A DNA stretch of 64,000 bases from a bacterium (GCA_024223715.1 JAAEOA010000188.1:37527-101526); one strand, 5' to 3'. Counted from the first letter of the stretch, positions 1-9,131 are shown. The notes: generated by a model from the sequence alone, not told the origin. Numbers and translations: made by a program.

Positions 1-29
1 AATTGGTTGAATCAGCCCTAAGGACCCCT

Positions 30-647
30 ATGCCCACCAACTCCCCCCATCCCCTAATCACCAGCGGGCGCATCAACCAGAGCCTCACCTACGACCAATA
101 TCACACCCTCATGCAGGAACAAGCCGCCGCCTCTGCCGAAGGCCTCAATGCTGAAGCCGCCGAAAAACTGGAGTTCACCAAACTGAACCTGCACCGCTCT
201 GAACGCATTGGCCGCACATACAAAGCTCCAGCTCAGATCAAAGAACTAATCGCCACAATCACAACACCCCAAACCTGGCTGGTTCTAACCGAGCCCTGGT
301 GCGGTGACTCCGCTCAGTGCCTTCCCTACATGGCGGAATTGGCCAGACTCAATAGCAACATCAGCCTGCGCATGATTCTTCGGGACGACAACCCCGACAT
401 CATGGACCAGTTCCTGACTGATGGTAAACGCAGCATTCCCCGCCTGGTTATTTTTGATGATAACGGTTGCCAAATCACCGACTGGGGTCCCCGACCGGCC
501 GACGCTCAAGTTGTTTTTAACGACGCCAAAGAAGCTGGTTTGGAAAAGAAAGATGTCCTTGAAAAGCTCCACCTTTTTTACGGACGAAACCGGGGGGCCG
601 CCCTGGAAGAAGAGTTCCGATACTTACTAAGTGGGCTGGTCAAATAA
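30..647 (+). CDS. Thioredoxin-family protein
   Basis: About 205 residues from the ATG at 30; a TTG at 3 is also in frame, and the window edge hides upstream context. The middle holds a thioredoxin-like core with PWCGDSAQ in place of the classical WCGPC, so only one active-site cysteine sits at the CxxC position (Cys then Gly-Asp-Ser). A cis-proline-like SIPRL follows. This matches the family of cytoplasmic thioredoxin-fold proteins with WCGDS motifs, which are unlikely to be ordinary dithiol reductases. No signal peptide. The stop overlaps the ATG of the next gene by one base (TAATG), which suggests co-translation with the rRNA-modification fusion. The biochemical role is unknown. Confidence 0.8.
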   Translation: MPTNSPHPLITSGRINQSLTYDQYHTLMQEQAAASAEGLNAEAAEKLEFTKLNLHRSERIGRTYKAPAQIKELIATITTPQTWLVLTEPWCGDSAQCLPYMAELARLNSNISLRMILRDDNPDIMDQFLTDGKRSIPRLVIFDDNGCQITDWGPRPADAQVVFNDAKEAGLEKKDVLEKLHLFYGRNRGAALEEEFRYLLSGLVK

Positions 648-2212
648 TGTTCGTGTACCGCGATGACAACTGGGTAGTCGTAAACAAACCAGAAGGCATG
701 GCAACCCACGCCGGTCAACCCGGTGAGTTAGGTGTCGTGGAATGGCTGCAACTCCACCACAACCTGAAAACTCACGTGGTATCACGATTGGACCGGGGCA
801 CCAGCGGAGTCCTATTGCTGGCCTTAAACCCAAAAGCCAGCGCCCAGGCTCAGGATATTCACGAGTCCGGTACTGCCCTGAAAACTTATGAATTTATTTC
901 CACCGAAACATCCACTCAGCAGAGCTGGTCCTGCGATCAGATTTTAGATAACAAAACCGCCAGAACTGAATTCAAATTTCTTAGAAACTTAGGGAAAATT
1001 GAAACAAATTCAGGCCTGAAAGCCGTGTCTCTTTACGAAGCCAAAATCGAAAGAGGGCGCAAGCACCAGATCCGCCGACATGCGGCAGCCAGCGGAACCC
1101 CTATTCTTGGCGACTCCCGGTATGGCACCCAAAAATTCGACCGCCTCTGCCTGCACTGTCGCTCTCTGTACTGGCCTGTCATTAGTCCAGTTATAGAGTC
1201 ACCAACTCCGTCATCATTTGAGTCCATCGAGAAAAATGACCTTTCATTTTCTGGTCTTGGTTTTGCTCTTTGCCAGGACCGTCGCCTCGACTGGTTGCCC
1301 ACAATTTGCAATACTTTCCGTGCCGTACACCGTGACGAAATTTCAGGGCTGCCAGCCGCAATAGATGTGTATGGAAAATACTTCGATGCCATCTGGTTTG
1401 ATGAAGATTCCGACGATACGGAAATCGATAAAAAGTTGGTCCCGGTTCTTGAAAAAGTGTGTCTTTTTCATGGGTGTCGCGGGGGCATTTTGCGAACTCA
1501 CCGGCGCAACCCACATCAGAGGCAACTGGTAAGCGAAACGCGAATTTTTGGTGAAGTTCCCCCAGATTTCTTCACGGTTCGCGAACATGGCCTGTCTTAC
1601 GAAATCAGCCTGACAAAAACGCAACACACAGGACTTTTTCTGGATCAGCGTGATACCCGACGAAGGCTTTTTCTGGCCGCCGAAAACCTTCGCCTGGCCA
1701 ACCTTTTTTCCTACACCTGTTCTTTTTCCGTAGCCGCCATCAGCGCCGGTGGCGAAGTGGCTTTTTCGGTTGATTTGTCCAAGCCAGGATTGAACACCGG
1801 TAAAAAGAATTTTGAGTTGAATAACCTGACCGAAGAAGGCCGTGGGAAGTTTGTTCAGACCGATGTACGCACTTGGCTGGACCGTCAATTACGGCGTAAA
1901 GAAGATAAGCCCAAAGAGTGGCAACCTCTGGACTTTGTTGTCTGTGACCCGCCAGTTTTTGCATCATCAAAAAAAGGCGGACGATTTTCGGTGGAAAAAG
2001 AATGGCCCCGTTTGGCTGAAGCTTCCTTTCAACTATTGTCCGAAAATGGGCAGGCTCTGTTTGCCAACAACCACCGGAACGGAAACCACGCGGCCTACCA
2101 TCGGGAACTGGCATCCCGCTTTTCCGAGGTACAAGACTTACGGCCGCCCCTGGACTTCCCTGTCGCAGAAGGACGGCCGCATCATGTTCGGATCTTCTGG
2201 TGCCGCAAATAG
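647..2212 (+). CDS. Fused RluA-type pseudouridine synthase / RlmI-like methyltransferase
   Basis: 521 residues with two catalytic parts. Residues about 1-190 are an RluA-family pseudouridine synthase: NKPEGM near the start and SRLDRGTSGV, whose Asp49 is the expected catalytic aspartate, then the RKHQIRRH substrate motif. Residues about 290-521 resemble RlmI/RlmK class I SAM-dependent 23S rRNA methyltransferases: SLTKTQHTGLFLDQRDTRR, the SAM loop LFSYTCSFSVAA near 350, and CDPPVFASS near 434. No stop or frameshift separates the halves. The likely job is dual RNA modification (uridine isomerisation plus base methylation) in the cytoplasm. The RNA target cannot be told from sequence. It follows the thioredoxin-like gene with a one-base overlap and converges on the minus-strand gene ending at 2214. 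Confidence 0.88.
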   Translation: MFVYRDDNWVVVNKPEGMATHAGQPGELGVVEWLQLHHNLKTHVVSRLDRGTSGVLLLALNPKASAQAQDIHESGTALKTYEFISTETSTQQSWSCDQILDNKTARTEFKFLRNLGKIETNSGLKAVSLYEAKIERGRKHQIRRHAAASGTPILGDSRYGTQKFDRLCLHCRSLYWPVISPVIESPTPSSFESIEKNDLSFSGLGFALCQDRRLDWLPTICNTFRAVHRDEISGLPAAIDVYGKYFDAIWFDEDSDDTEIDKKLVPVLEKVCLFHGCRGGILRTHRRNPHQRQLVSETRIFGEVPPDFFTVREHGLSYEISLTKTQHTGLFLDQRDTRRRLFLAAENLRLANLFSYTCSFSVAAISAGGEVAFSVDLSKPGLNTGKKNFELNNLTEEGRGKFVQTDVRTWLDRQLRRKEDKPKEWQPLDFVVCDPPVFASSKKGGRFSVEKEWPRLAEASFQLLSENGQALFANNHRNGNHAAYHRELASRFSEVQDLRPPLDFPVAEGRPHHVRIFWCRK

Positions 2213-2213
2213 A

Positions 2214-3065
2214 CTAGTGATCCTGAACCAAGCCAGCCTCTAAAGCATTCAGGACCGGAACATATGACGCTTCCAGTCGGTCGGCAAAAGGAGCCAAAGA
2301 TTCGGCAATAGAATCGGGCAGCCCCTCTTCCCAGAGCAAACGGCGACTGTGGCTTTCCATGGCTTCTTTTTCGGCCAGCAGAATCGCGCGCCAGGCCTCA
2401 TCAGAACCGGGAGTGCCAGAAAGGGCGTCTATTTGGTTATCCAGCAAAGCCATTTGCAAACGGTGCATGTATTTTCTGATTTCTTTTTCCCGGCTATCGT
2501 CCACATCGCCACCGCCTGAGCTCTCACCCACGGACCACTGCACAGCTCCGCCGTCGTTATCATCGCCCGTCATGCTGAAGCTGGGGCCGTCGGTCAGGTC
2601 TTTATCCAGATAGTTGAAATAGGCCAGTGAATAGATGTAACCGTACTCACCAAGGCCCATGCCCTCATTCAGCAGGTGCTGATTGCGTTCTCCAATAAAC
2701 GTCAAAATAGAGGGAACCAGGCTCAGACCGGCTTTTATTTTATCCATGGAGAATTTGTTTCCATCATCATCCAGGGTAATCAAAACCGTTGATATTTTTT
2801 CGCGGGATTCAACTGCTGCATCACGGGCCGCCAGGAAAGCTTCCATCCTATCAGCCGGGATGGCTCCATTAAACGCAGGCACAAAGTCCTGTGGCGAGCC
2901 AAAATCGGCTTCCAAAGCTTCGAAACTGCCTTCAATGGCTTCTCCGTCTTTAATCACATCTTTGACGGCGAAAAAGATCCCCCCACCCACCAGGGCTGTC
3001 ACCAGAATAATAAAACCACAACCAACTCCGCATCCTATTAACCATTTTTGTGTCGAACTGGCCAT
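2214..3065 (-). CDS. Membrane-anchored protein of unknown function
   Basis: 283 residues from the ATG at 3065, which has a good AGGAG ribosome site; an upstream in-frame extension exists but would overlap the neighbouring gene. Residues about 10-36 form one hydrophobic segment (GCGVGCGFIILVTALVGGG), so the protein is probably an N-terminally anchored periplasmic protein. The rest is acidic and helical with no motif I recognise. It lies 11 bp after the TauE-like membrane gene and is probably its operon partner. Confidence 0.7.
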   Translation of the reverse strand: MASSTQKWLIGCGVGCGFIILVTALVGGGIFFAVKDVIKDGEAIEGSFEALEADFGSPQDFVPAFNGAIPADRMEAFLAARDAAVESREKISTVLITLDDDGNKFSMDKIKAGLSLVPSILTFIGERNQHLLNEGMGLGEYGYIYSLAYFNYLDKDLTDGPSFSMTGDDNDGGAVQWSVGESSGGGDVDDSREKEIRKYMHRLQMALLDNQIDALSGTPGSDEAWRAILLAEKEAMESHSRRLLWEEGLPDSIAESLAPFADRLEASYVPVLNALEAGLVQDH

Positions 3066-3076
3066 GACAGTTTCTC

Positions 3077-3808
3077 CTATTCGATTTCCGAGGTATCGCC
3101 TGTGTGACAATCGAGAATACTTTTATTTGGGTCCGTTATGTAATCGTACCCCTTATGCAAAGTGTAAGCGCCATAAATGATGACCGACAAAGCCGCCAGT
3201 TTTATCATTATGTTACGCATTTTTCCCTGCTGAAACAGGCCCACAAAGAAACCCAGGCCAAACAGAGCCGGCGTTGTGCTCAGACCAAAAACCAACATTA
3301 CCACTCCACCCCAAAGAGGGCTGGCGGTACTCGCCGCTGTGATGGCAAAAAAGTACACAAAGCCGCAGGGCAACAATCCGTTCAACATTCCCAGAACAAA
3401 TAAACTGTAAAGCGAGGTATTATTCAAAAGTTCTCGAAATTTTTCGCCGAACCATCGACTGCGGGTCAGGGGGCTGTCCACTGAGTTGAGAAATTTGATA
3501 GCCCCAAATAGCGACAATCCCGACAATATCATGGCCATACCAGCGACTACCAGCAAAATACCATTAGCCTGGTTTGTGAAAGTGCTTACTCCACCCAAAT
3601 ACCCGAAAATGACACCCAACATGACATATGTCAGGGTGCGCCCCAGGGAATACAGGATGTGGGCCACTACCCGCCGGCCGGGCGACCAATGGGTATCAAC
3701 CCGAACACTGGAATAGGCAATGACAATTCCGCCACACATGCCAATGCAATGCCCGAATGAGCCCAAAAAGGCAATGGCCATGACCGAAAACAAGCTTATG
3801 GTTTCCAA
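3077..3808 (-). CDS. Sulfite exporter TauE/SafE-like (DsbD_2-type) membrane protein
   Basis: 243 residues with about six membrane segments. The first helix carries GHCIGMCGG, the signature of the DsbD_2/TauE-like family (PF13386 type) linked to copper or haem-copper oxidase assembly and thiol or metal transport. A later helix has NGLLPCGFVY, the paired cysteine-proline motif of this family. The start is a TTG at 3808; the first ATG (3781) would cut into the first helix. Substrate unknown. It is divergent from ettA and upstream of a small membrane-anchored gene in the same operon. Confidence 0.8.
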   Translation of the reverse strand: METISLFSVMAIAFLGSFGHCIGMCGGIVIAYSSVRVDTHWSPGRRVVAHILYSLGRTLTYVMLGVIFGYLGGVSTFTNQANGILLVVAGMAMILSGLSLFGAIKFLNSVDSPLTRSRWFGEKFRELLNNTSLYSLFVLGMLNGLLPCGFVYFFAITAASTASPLWGGVVMLVFGLSTTPALFGLGFFVGLFQQGKMRNIMIKLAALSVIIYGAYTLHKGYDYITDPNKSILDCHTGDTSEIE

Positions 3809-3926
3809 AGGGTTCTTTCCGGCTTTTGGAATTAGTCAGATTTTGATATTCGCTGTATGTTAAAGTCTGAGCTGGAGGAAAATCAACCAATTTATCTCCG
3901 GAATAATCTCCGGAATCTTTCCGAAA

Positions 3927-3955
3927 CTTTACACTCCTGCATAAAAGTGATACTT
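3927..3955 (+). promoter_or_regulatory. Probable ettA promoter
   Basis: TTTACA at 3927-3932, a 17-bp spacer, then TACTTT at 3950-3955 preceded by TG-A (extended -10). It ends 47 bp before the ettA start in the divergent intergenic region. Prediction from sequence only. Confidence 0.45.
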
Positions 3956-4001
3956 TCCCGCCCGAACAAAGCAATCCTCATTCGCCATCCGAAAGGTCGT
4001 T

Positions 4002-5681
4002 ATGGCTCAGCAATACATTTTTACTATGACCGGTTTGAAAAAGATCGTTCCCCCCAACCGGGAAATCCTCAAAGGCATTTACCTGTCTTTCTTTCCCGGA
4101 GCAAAAATTGGAATTATCGGGCTGAACGGCGCGGGTAAATCCACCATCCTGAAAATTATGGCCGGCCTGGACGAAGACTTCATTGGCGAAGCTTTTCCGG
4201 ACCCTTCCATTAAAGTCGGGTACCTGGCCCAGGAACCTCAACTGAATCCCGAAAAAGATGTTCGTGGTAACATTGAAGAAGGCGTTGCCGAGCTCAAGAA
4301 AATGGTAGACGATTTTAACGCCATCAGCATGAAAATGTGCGAACCCATGGACGACGATGCCATGGCTAAACTGCTTGAAGACATGGGCAAGCTGCAGGAC
4401 CGTATTGATGCGGCCAATGGCTGGGAACTGGATAACCACATTGACGTAGCCATGGATGCCATGCGCTGCCCTCCCGGCGATGCCGAGGTAAGCACTCTTT
4501 CCGGTGGTGAAATTCGCCGGGTGGCCCTGACCCGTCTGCTGCTCTCCAAACCGGACCTGCTGCTGCTCGATGAGCCCACCAACCATCTTGATGCTGAATC
4601 CGTAGCCTGGCTCGAGCGCCACCTTCGCGAATACGAAGGCACTGTTGTTCTGGTCACTCACGATCGTTATTTCCTGGACAACGTGACCGGCTGGATTCTC
4701 GAGCTGGACGGCGGCCACGGCATTCCCTGGGAAGGCAACTACTCCAGCTGGCTGGACCAGAAACAGAAAAAGCTTATGGAGCAGGAGAAAAAAGACAGCC
4801 GCCGGGCCAAAACCCTGGAACGGGAGCTGGAATGGATCAACGCTTCCCAAAAGGCTCGTCAGAAGAAAAGCAAAGCCCGTGTTTCGAAATATGAAGATTT
4901 GGTCAGTGAAGAACGGCAAATGGCTCGCACCACAGCTCAAATTCGCATTCCTGCCGGAGAACGTCTGGGCAGTGTTGTGGTCAAAGCTGAAAAAGTGCGT
5001 AAAGCCTTTGGTGAGAAGTTGCTTTTCGATGATCTGAATTTCCAACTGCCCCGTGGTGGCATTGTGGGCGTTGTGGGTCCCAACGGAGCTGGAAAAACCA
5101 CCCTCATGAACATGATCATGGGAAAAGAAACCCCCGATAGCGGAATCCTGACTGTTGGCGATACCGTGAACATGGCCTACGTCGACCAGAGCCGCGATGA
5201 CCTCGACGATCAAAAATCAGTTTACGACAACATCAGTGGTGGAGCCGAAGAACTGGACCTGGGCGGGGTTATGGTCAACAGCCGGGCTTACTGCTCTGGC
5301 TTCAACTTCAAAGGCCACGAACAACAACGACTGGTCGGAACCCTCAGTGGTGGCGAGCGCAACCGGGTTCACCTGGCGCGTCTGCTGAAGAGCGGTGCCA
5401 ACCTGATTCTGCTCGATGAGCCCACCAACGATCTGGATGTGAATACACTGCGCGCCCTCGAAGATGCACTCGTGGAATTCGGCGGCTGCCTGATGGTCGT
5501 CAGTCACGATCGCTGGTTCCTGGATCGCATTTGCACCCACACTCTTGCTTTTGAAGGCAACAGTGAGGTTTTCTGGTACGAAGGCACTTACAGCGAATAC
5601 GAAGCTGACCGTCGCAAGCGTCTTGGTGAAGACGCCGATCAGCCTCATCGCATTAAGTATCGCAAACTGACGAGAGGCTAA
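4002..5681 (+). CDS. ettA: Energy-dependent translational throttle protein EttA (ABC-F)
   Basis: 559 residues, very close to the E. coli EttA length. It is a soluble ABC-F ATPase with two nucleotide-binding domains and no membrane segments. Walker A motifs are GLNGAGKST (near residue 42) and GPNGAGKTT (near 360). Signatures are LSGGEIRRVAL and LSGGERNRVHLARLL, and both Walker B motifs read LLLDEPTNHLD or ILLDEPTNDLD. The N-terminal QYIFTMTGLKK and the inter-domain linker match the EttA branch. EttA binds the ribosomal E site and couples the first translation steps to the ATP/ADP ratio. The next gene starts 4 bp later, so they are probably co-transcribed. Confidence 0.95.
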   Translation: MAQQYIFTMTGLKKIVPPNREILKGIYLSFFPGAKIGIIGLNGAGKSTILKIMAGLDEDFIGEAFPDPSIKVGYLAQEPQLNPEKDVRGNIEEGVAELKKMVDDFNAISMKMCEPMDDDAMAKLLEDMGKLQDRIDAANGWELDNHIDVAMDAMRCPPGDAEVSTLSGGEIRRVALTRLLLSKPDLLLLDEPTNHLDAESVAWLERHLREYEGTVVLVTHDRYFLDNVTGWILELDGGHGIPWEGNYSSWLDQKQKKLMEQEKKDSRRAKTLERELEWINASQKARQKKSKARVSKYEDLVSEERQMARTTAQIRIPAGERLGSVVVKAEKVRKAFGEKLLFDDLNFQLPRGGIVGVVGPNGAGKTTLMNMIMGKETPDSGILTVGDTVNMAYVDQSRDDLDDQKSVYDNISGGAEELDLGGVMVNSRAYCSGFNFKGHEQQRLVGTLSGGERNRVHLARLLKSGANLILLDEPTNDLDVNTLRALEDALVEFGGCLMVVSHDRWFLDRICTHTLAFEGNSEVFWYEGTYSEYEADRRKRLGEDADQPHRIKYRKLTRG

Positions 5682-5685
5682 AAAC

Positions 5686-6777
5686 ATGCGGCGCTATCTC
5701 GTTTTAGTGCCGGGTCTGCTCGGTTGGCTGCTGGTCACCTTTGTGGCTGAAATGGCAACTATTTGGAGCAGTATCGAAATGTTTCACGAAGGGTGGTGGG
5801 GCCAGGTGCCCCACCGCTTTTTGTATCTTATTCCCGGTTTTATTGTTGTTCTGCTTTCGGCAATACCCGTGCGCTGGCCCCGGGTGGGTGGGTGGTTCCT
5901 GGGAACTGCAGGCATAAGCCTGGCATTTTTCTGGCGTAAGTTTGTGGACAGCCAACTGGGTGTGGAACTGGCAGTACCCTTTGTCTTGGGTGCGGTCTTT
6001 TTTATTTTTGAAGGCCTTCGGCAGGATCGTATTGAACGCGGAATATGGTCAGCCTTTCCTGTGCCCATGTGGTACCCCAGACATTCATTTTTTAAGCATC
6101 CTAGGCTGATACTAACCCTGGCTTTACCTGCCCTTACTTTTATTGGCGTGGTTGTGGTCTGGAGCGTTTTGCTCTCTGCCCGGGTCGATGATGGTGACCG
6201 TAGCATGCAGCGCATTACTGGCAAAACCGTAGATTTGGTGTGGGCCCCCGCGGGTCCGGGCTGGGCTCATGGCTGGTTGCAGGGTGATGAAAAAAAAGTT
6301 GATATAGAAGCTGGTGGACTTGGTTTTTATAACCTTTCCTGGAATCAGTTAGCTCTCTATGGATTGGATCCGATTGGGCTCGATTCGGAGAACAAAACCC
6401 GCGATGCCACTATTGAAGACCTGGATGAGTTCTGCCTTTGCCGGTATTTGAGTGAAGATGGAACCCGGTTAATGGACGAACCAGTTGATGTGTGGCGCCT
6501 GCCCAAAGTTCAGGAAATTGCTTCTTCATTGCCGCATCATGATCAGCTGGCAGATTGTGTGTGGAACGGGGAAACCGAAGGGCCAATGGAATGTGAGCAT
6601 CGGCCGGATAAGGAAAGCCCCTTGTGGGATGCCCGGCGCAGTCCTATTTATTTGTTGTCCGCCAGCGCCGCCGACAGTGCCCGGGTTTGGTTTGTTTCTT
6701 ATAATGGGAGGGTTCAGAAAACCATGAAAAGCTTAGGCAATCCGCGACATGGTTTTCGGTGTGTTCGGGAGCCTTGA
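5686..6777 (+). CDS. Membrane protein with degenerate sulfatase-modifying-factor-like domain
   Basis: 363 residues. Four hydrophobic segments lie in residues 1-165 (starting LVLVPGLLGWLLVTFVAE, with the last around ALPALTFIGVVVVWSVLL). The remaining about 190 residues are extracytoplasmic and end in GNPRHGFRCVREP, a strong match to the closing strand of FGE-sulfatase (formylglycine-generating enzyme) domains; WAPAG earlier also fits the family's opening. The domain is shorter than usual and I do not see the full set of catalytic cysteines, so it is more likely a binding relative than an active enzyme. It starts 4 bp after ettA. Confidence 0.65.
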   Translation: MRRYLVLVPGLLGWLLVTFVAEMATIWSSIEMFHEGWWGQVPHRFLYLIPGFIVVLLSAIPVRWPRVGGWFLGTAGISLAFFWRKFVDSQLGVELAVPFVLGAVFFIFEGLRQDRIERGIWSAFPVPMWYPRHSFFKHPRLILTLALPALTFIGVVVVWSVLLSARVDDGDRSMQRITGKTVDLVWAPAGPGWAHGWLQGDEKKVDIEAGGLGFYNLSWNQLALYGLDPIGLDSENKTRDATIEDLDEFCLCRYLSEDGTRLMDEPVDVWRLPKVQEIASSLPHHDQLADCVWNGETEGPMECEHRPDKESPLWDARRSPIYLLSASAADSARVWFVSYNGRVQKTMKSLGNPRHGFRCVREP

Positions 6778-6845
6778 TTTTGCATAAATCCAAGTCTTTG
6801 AATCGCTCCCCGGGGATAGATTTTTTTACCAGCCAAGGAACCAAA

Positions 6846-7358
6846 ATGACCATTGAAACCATCAGCCAAACCCTCATTGTTCAGTTTGGTTATACCGAAT
6901 TTGTCTTTGACGCAACCCTGAAAGACATATCTGAAGAAGCCGCTTTGTTCCATCCTCAACCAGGTGGGAACTGCATGAACTGGATTGCCGGTCACCTGAC
7001 CCGTACCCGTGGCAATACTCTCGAGGTTTTGCATCAGGAATTGCCTTTTGAAATGGGAAAATATGATCGTTACAAAAGGGCAGCCGAGCCTTTGACTGAT
7101 TCCGATAACCCTGATAGTGGTATTCTGACCATGGATGAAATTCAATCAGATTTTTTTGCATGCAAGAGTCCGCTGCTTGCTGGGTTGGACGCTCTCACTC
7201 CAGAACAAAGCGCCGCCCCGGCTCCTTTCAGCCCCTTTGACAACAAGGAAGAGACGGTGGGCTCTTTATTGGCCGCATTGCTCTTTCACGAATCGTATCA
7301 TATTGGCCAGCTTGGACTGCTGCGGCGGTTGGTCGGAGCCGATGGTATTATCAAATAA
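6846..7358 (+). CDS. DinB-family protein
   Basis: 170 residues from the ATG at 6846. It looks like a four-helix DinB/YfiT-like metal-binding bundle. GGNCMNWIAGHLTRTR carries the first histidine and LLFHESYHIGQLGLLRRL the HxxxH pair, together a plausible three-histidine metal site. Family members are thiol-dependent transferases or DNA-damage-inducible proteins; the substrate is unknown. Bacillithiol or related thiol use is only suggested by family. It precedes a convergent lipoprotein gene by 2 bp. Confidence 0.8.
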   Translation: MTIETISQTLIVQFGYTEFVFDATLKDISEEAALFHPQPGGNCMNWIAGHLTRTRGNTLEVLHQELPFEMGKYDRYKRAAEPLTDSDNPDSGILTMDEIQSDFFACKSPLLAGLDALTPEQSAAPAPFSPFDNKEETVGSLLAALLFHESYHIGQLGLLRRLVGADGIIK

Positions 7359-7360
7359 TG

Positions 7361-8014
7361 TTATCGATAAAGAGCCATCAAATTACTGAATTCGATTTCT
7401 TCGAGTCCTTTCATTAAAGTGCTTTCCACTGGGGAAATCCCAACAATTGTCCAGCAATCACCAGCCTCGTTTTGAAGGGCATAAAAATCCAGGGGCTGGT
7501 TGATTTCTAAAATGTAATTTTCAGGATAATTAACATACATCAACAAATTATACCGAGCCTTATAAGCGGGAATACCAGCAAAATGTTCGTCGTTTTCCTC
7601 CACTGGTTCCCAGGTTGAGGCCTTGTCCAAAACATTTACAGCAATGGATTCAATAACTCCCACCGGATTACCAGCCGGGTCGCTTCCCGTATGGCTGGAA
7701 AAAATATTCTGCTGAATGACAACCATTTGATCGTAGGTTAAAAACTCTTCGGTTAGTGGATTAATGGAATTCTGCCAAATATCGATTATGGACTGTGGAA
7801 TTATCAATTTCAAGTCTTCGTGAATAAGGCTCTCGAAAACGGTTATATTCATATTTTCATAGGCATCCTTAAATAATATCACGGCCCCATCTGGTGGCAT
7901 GGGGTTGAATTCACATTCACCAGGACCCTCATCAGGCTCAGCCGGATCATCATCAAAACACCCAATGCACAATAGAAGGCCCGAAAGAAGCAGAAACGGT
8001 GCTAGATATCGCAT
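7361..8014 (-). CDS. Putative NTF2-like lipoprotein
   Basis: 217 residues from the ATG at 8014. The N-terminal signal ends in LLLCIGCFDDD, an atypical but plausible lipobox (Cys at -3), followed by acidic residues. The stretch from VILFKDAYENMNI to LIHEDLKLII resembles the start of NTF2-like folds that begin with AYE...Y...LHPDF. The protein ends in EFSNLMALYR, which resembles the tail of the neighbouring exported protein (see findings). Function unknown; probably periplasmic or outer-membrane attached. Confidence 0.65.
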   Translation of the reverse strand: MRYLAPFLLLSGLLLCIGCFDDDPAEPDEGPGECEFNPMPPDGAVILFKDAYENMNITVFESLIHEDLKLIIPQSIIDIWQNSINPLTEEFLTYDQMVVIQQNIFSSHTGSDPAGNPVGVIESIAVNVLDKASTWEPVEENDEHFAGIPAYKARYNLLMYVNYPENYILEINQPLDFYALQNEAGDCWTIVGISPVESTLMKGLEEIEFSNLMALYR

Positions 8015-8087
8015 GGAGTTCCCCTTTGTTTTTTCCGAATAAACAACCAAATCCAATACTACCACCATTTTAAATATTAATTCCCAT

Positions 8088-8123
8088 AAAAAAACCGCGG
8101 TCCTGCCAGAAGCAGGGCCGCGG
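8088..8123 (-). terminator. Rho-independent terminator
   Basis: On the minus strand a 12-bp GC-rich stem (CCGCGG core, arms 8095-8106 and 8112-8123, 5-base loop) is followed by seven T residues (A-run 8088-8094 on the plus strand). It ends the transcript of the exported protein gene 8166-9131. Confidence 0.85.
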
Positions 8124-8165
8124 AACTCAAACTAAAGAGTATTTACAACCAAAAAGCAGGCCGGA

Positions 8166-9131
8166 TTACCGGTACATGCTCTTGATGCTGTCGAAAGTAG
8201 TAGCTTCGGTTGAAATGACACAATCCACAGTCACTTCCCAACCAGCTTCATTTACGCTGTATCCATCGAGGATCAGGTAGTAAGTACCAGGAGCATTGCC
8301 TGCATCAAACACAAGTGTTTCGGTGCCATTGGTGGTCGCATCCGCGCCAGCAACACAGCTTCCAACAGGATCAGCACAGTCGCTGACCAGGTAGATAGAG
8401 TTATCGAATGAAGTCACACCTGTGACAGTCAGTTGTTGGTCAGCAATCAACTCTACAGTGTATACCAGGTCCAGGCCATTGGCACTGTAACCAGTACAGC
8501 CACCGGCACCAGGACTGTAAGCGTTGGTTGCGCCACACATGTCATCAATGATGGTAGTTTCACACATGACCAGGGGCAGGGCGCCAGCACAAGTGTCATT
8601 GGCAGGAGTTTCACAAGGAGGAGCTGCTTCAGTAATAGCCAAATCAAAGGAGTTAATGCAATCAGGTAAAGGCCATGTGTCAATCATGATGTAGTAAGTA
8701 CCAGCGCTCAGAGAAAGACCGGAAAGAGTTTCGTCAAATAAGTAACTTCCAATACCAGCAATCAAAATACCCGAGTCAGGGCAACCATCAAAAATGGCAA
8801 TTCCAGTATAAGGGGTGTCAGAGATTAAACTGACATCAATATCCAGATCTGCGTCAAGAGTTAACATATAAATGATTTCTTCGCCACCGTCATAATTGCC
8901 CATATCGGTATCAGAATAAACGTTGCCACGGCCACAGGTAGTGTTACCTGCGTCGAGGTAAGGAATGTCAACAGTTCCGATTAGGATAGGGTCGGAGCAA
9001 TCGTCGCCTGTAGCGCGAGATTCGCCTTCAGCTTGTTGAGGTACAATTACGCTCGGTCCGTGGTCTTTACCAGCAGTAGCCAGGCCAGAGACCAACATTA
9101 TAGCCATGAGAGCGATAACAAACTTCTTCAT
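8166..9131 (-). CDS. Secreted protein with two PPC-like beta domains
   Basis: 321 residues with a clear signal peptide (MKKFVIALMAIMLVSGLATAG) and a strong GGAGGGG ribosome site. Two repeats follow, each opening with a cysteine-containing DDCSDPILIG or ANDTCAGALPL stretch and closing with LSAGTYYIMID or APGTYYLILDGY. This is the pattern of bacterial pre-peptidase C-terminal (PPC) beta-sandwich domains. No enzyme domain is present, so it is probably a secreted or surface structural or binding protein. It ends in TTFDSIKSMYR. It has its own terminator and a 341-bp upstream region. Confidence 0.75.
   Translation of the reverse strand: MKKFVIALMAIMLVSGLATAGKDHGPSVIVPQQAEGESRATGDDCSDPILIGTVDIPYLDAGNTTCGRGNVYSDTDMGNYDGGEEIIYMLTLDADLDIDVSLISDTPYTGIAIFDGCPDSGILIAGIGSYLFDETLSGLSLSAGTYYIMIDTWPLPDCINSFDLAITEAAPPCETPANDTCAGALPLVMCETTIIDDMCGATNAYSPGAGGCTGYSANGLDLVYTVELIADQQLTVTGVTSFDNSIYLVSDCADPVGSCVAGADATTNGTETLVFDAGNAPGTYYLILDGYSVNEAGWEVTVDCVISTEATTFDSIKSMYR

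Noticed and set aside
3978..5213. Long antisense frame opposite ettA (411 codons)
   Set aside because: It mirrors the ettA coding sequence, has low-complexity antisense composition and no recognisable family; ettA itself is unambiguous.
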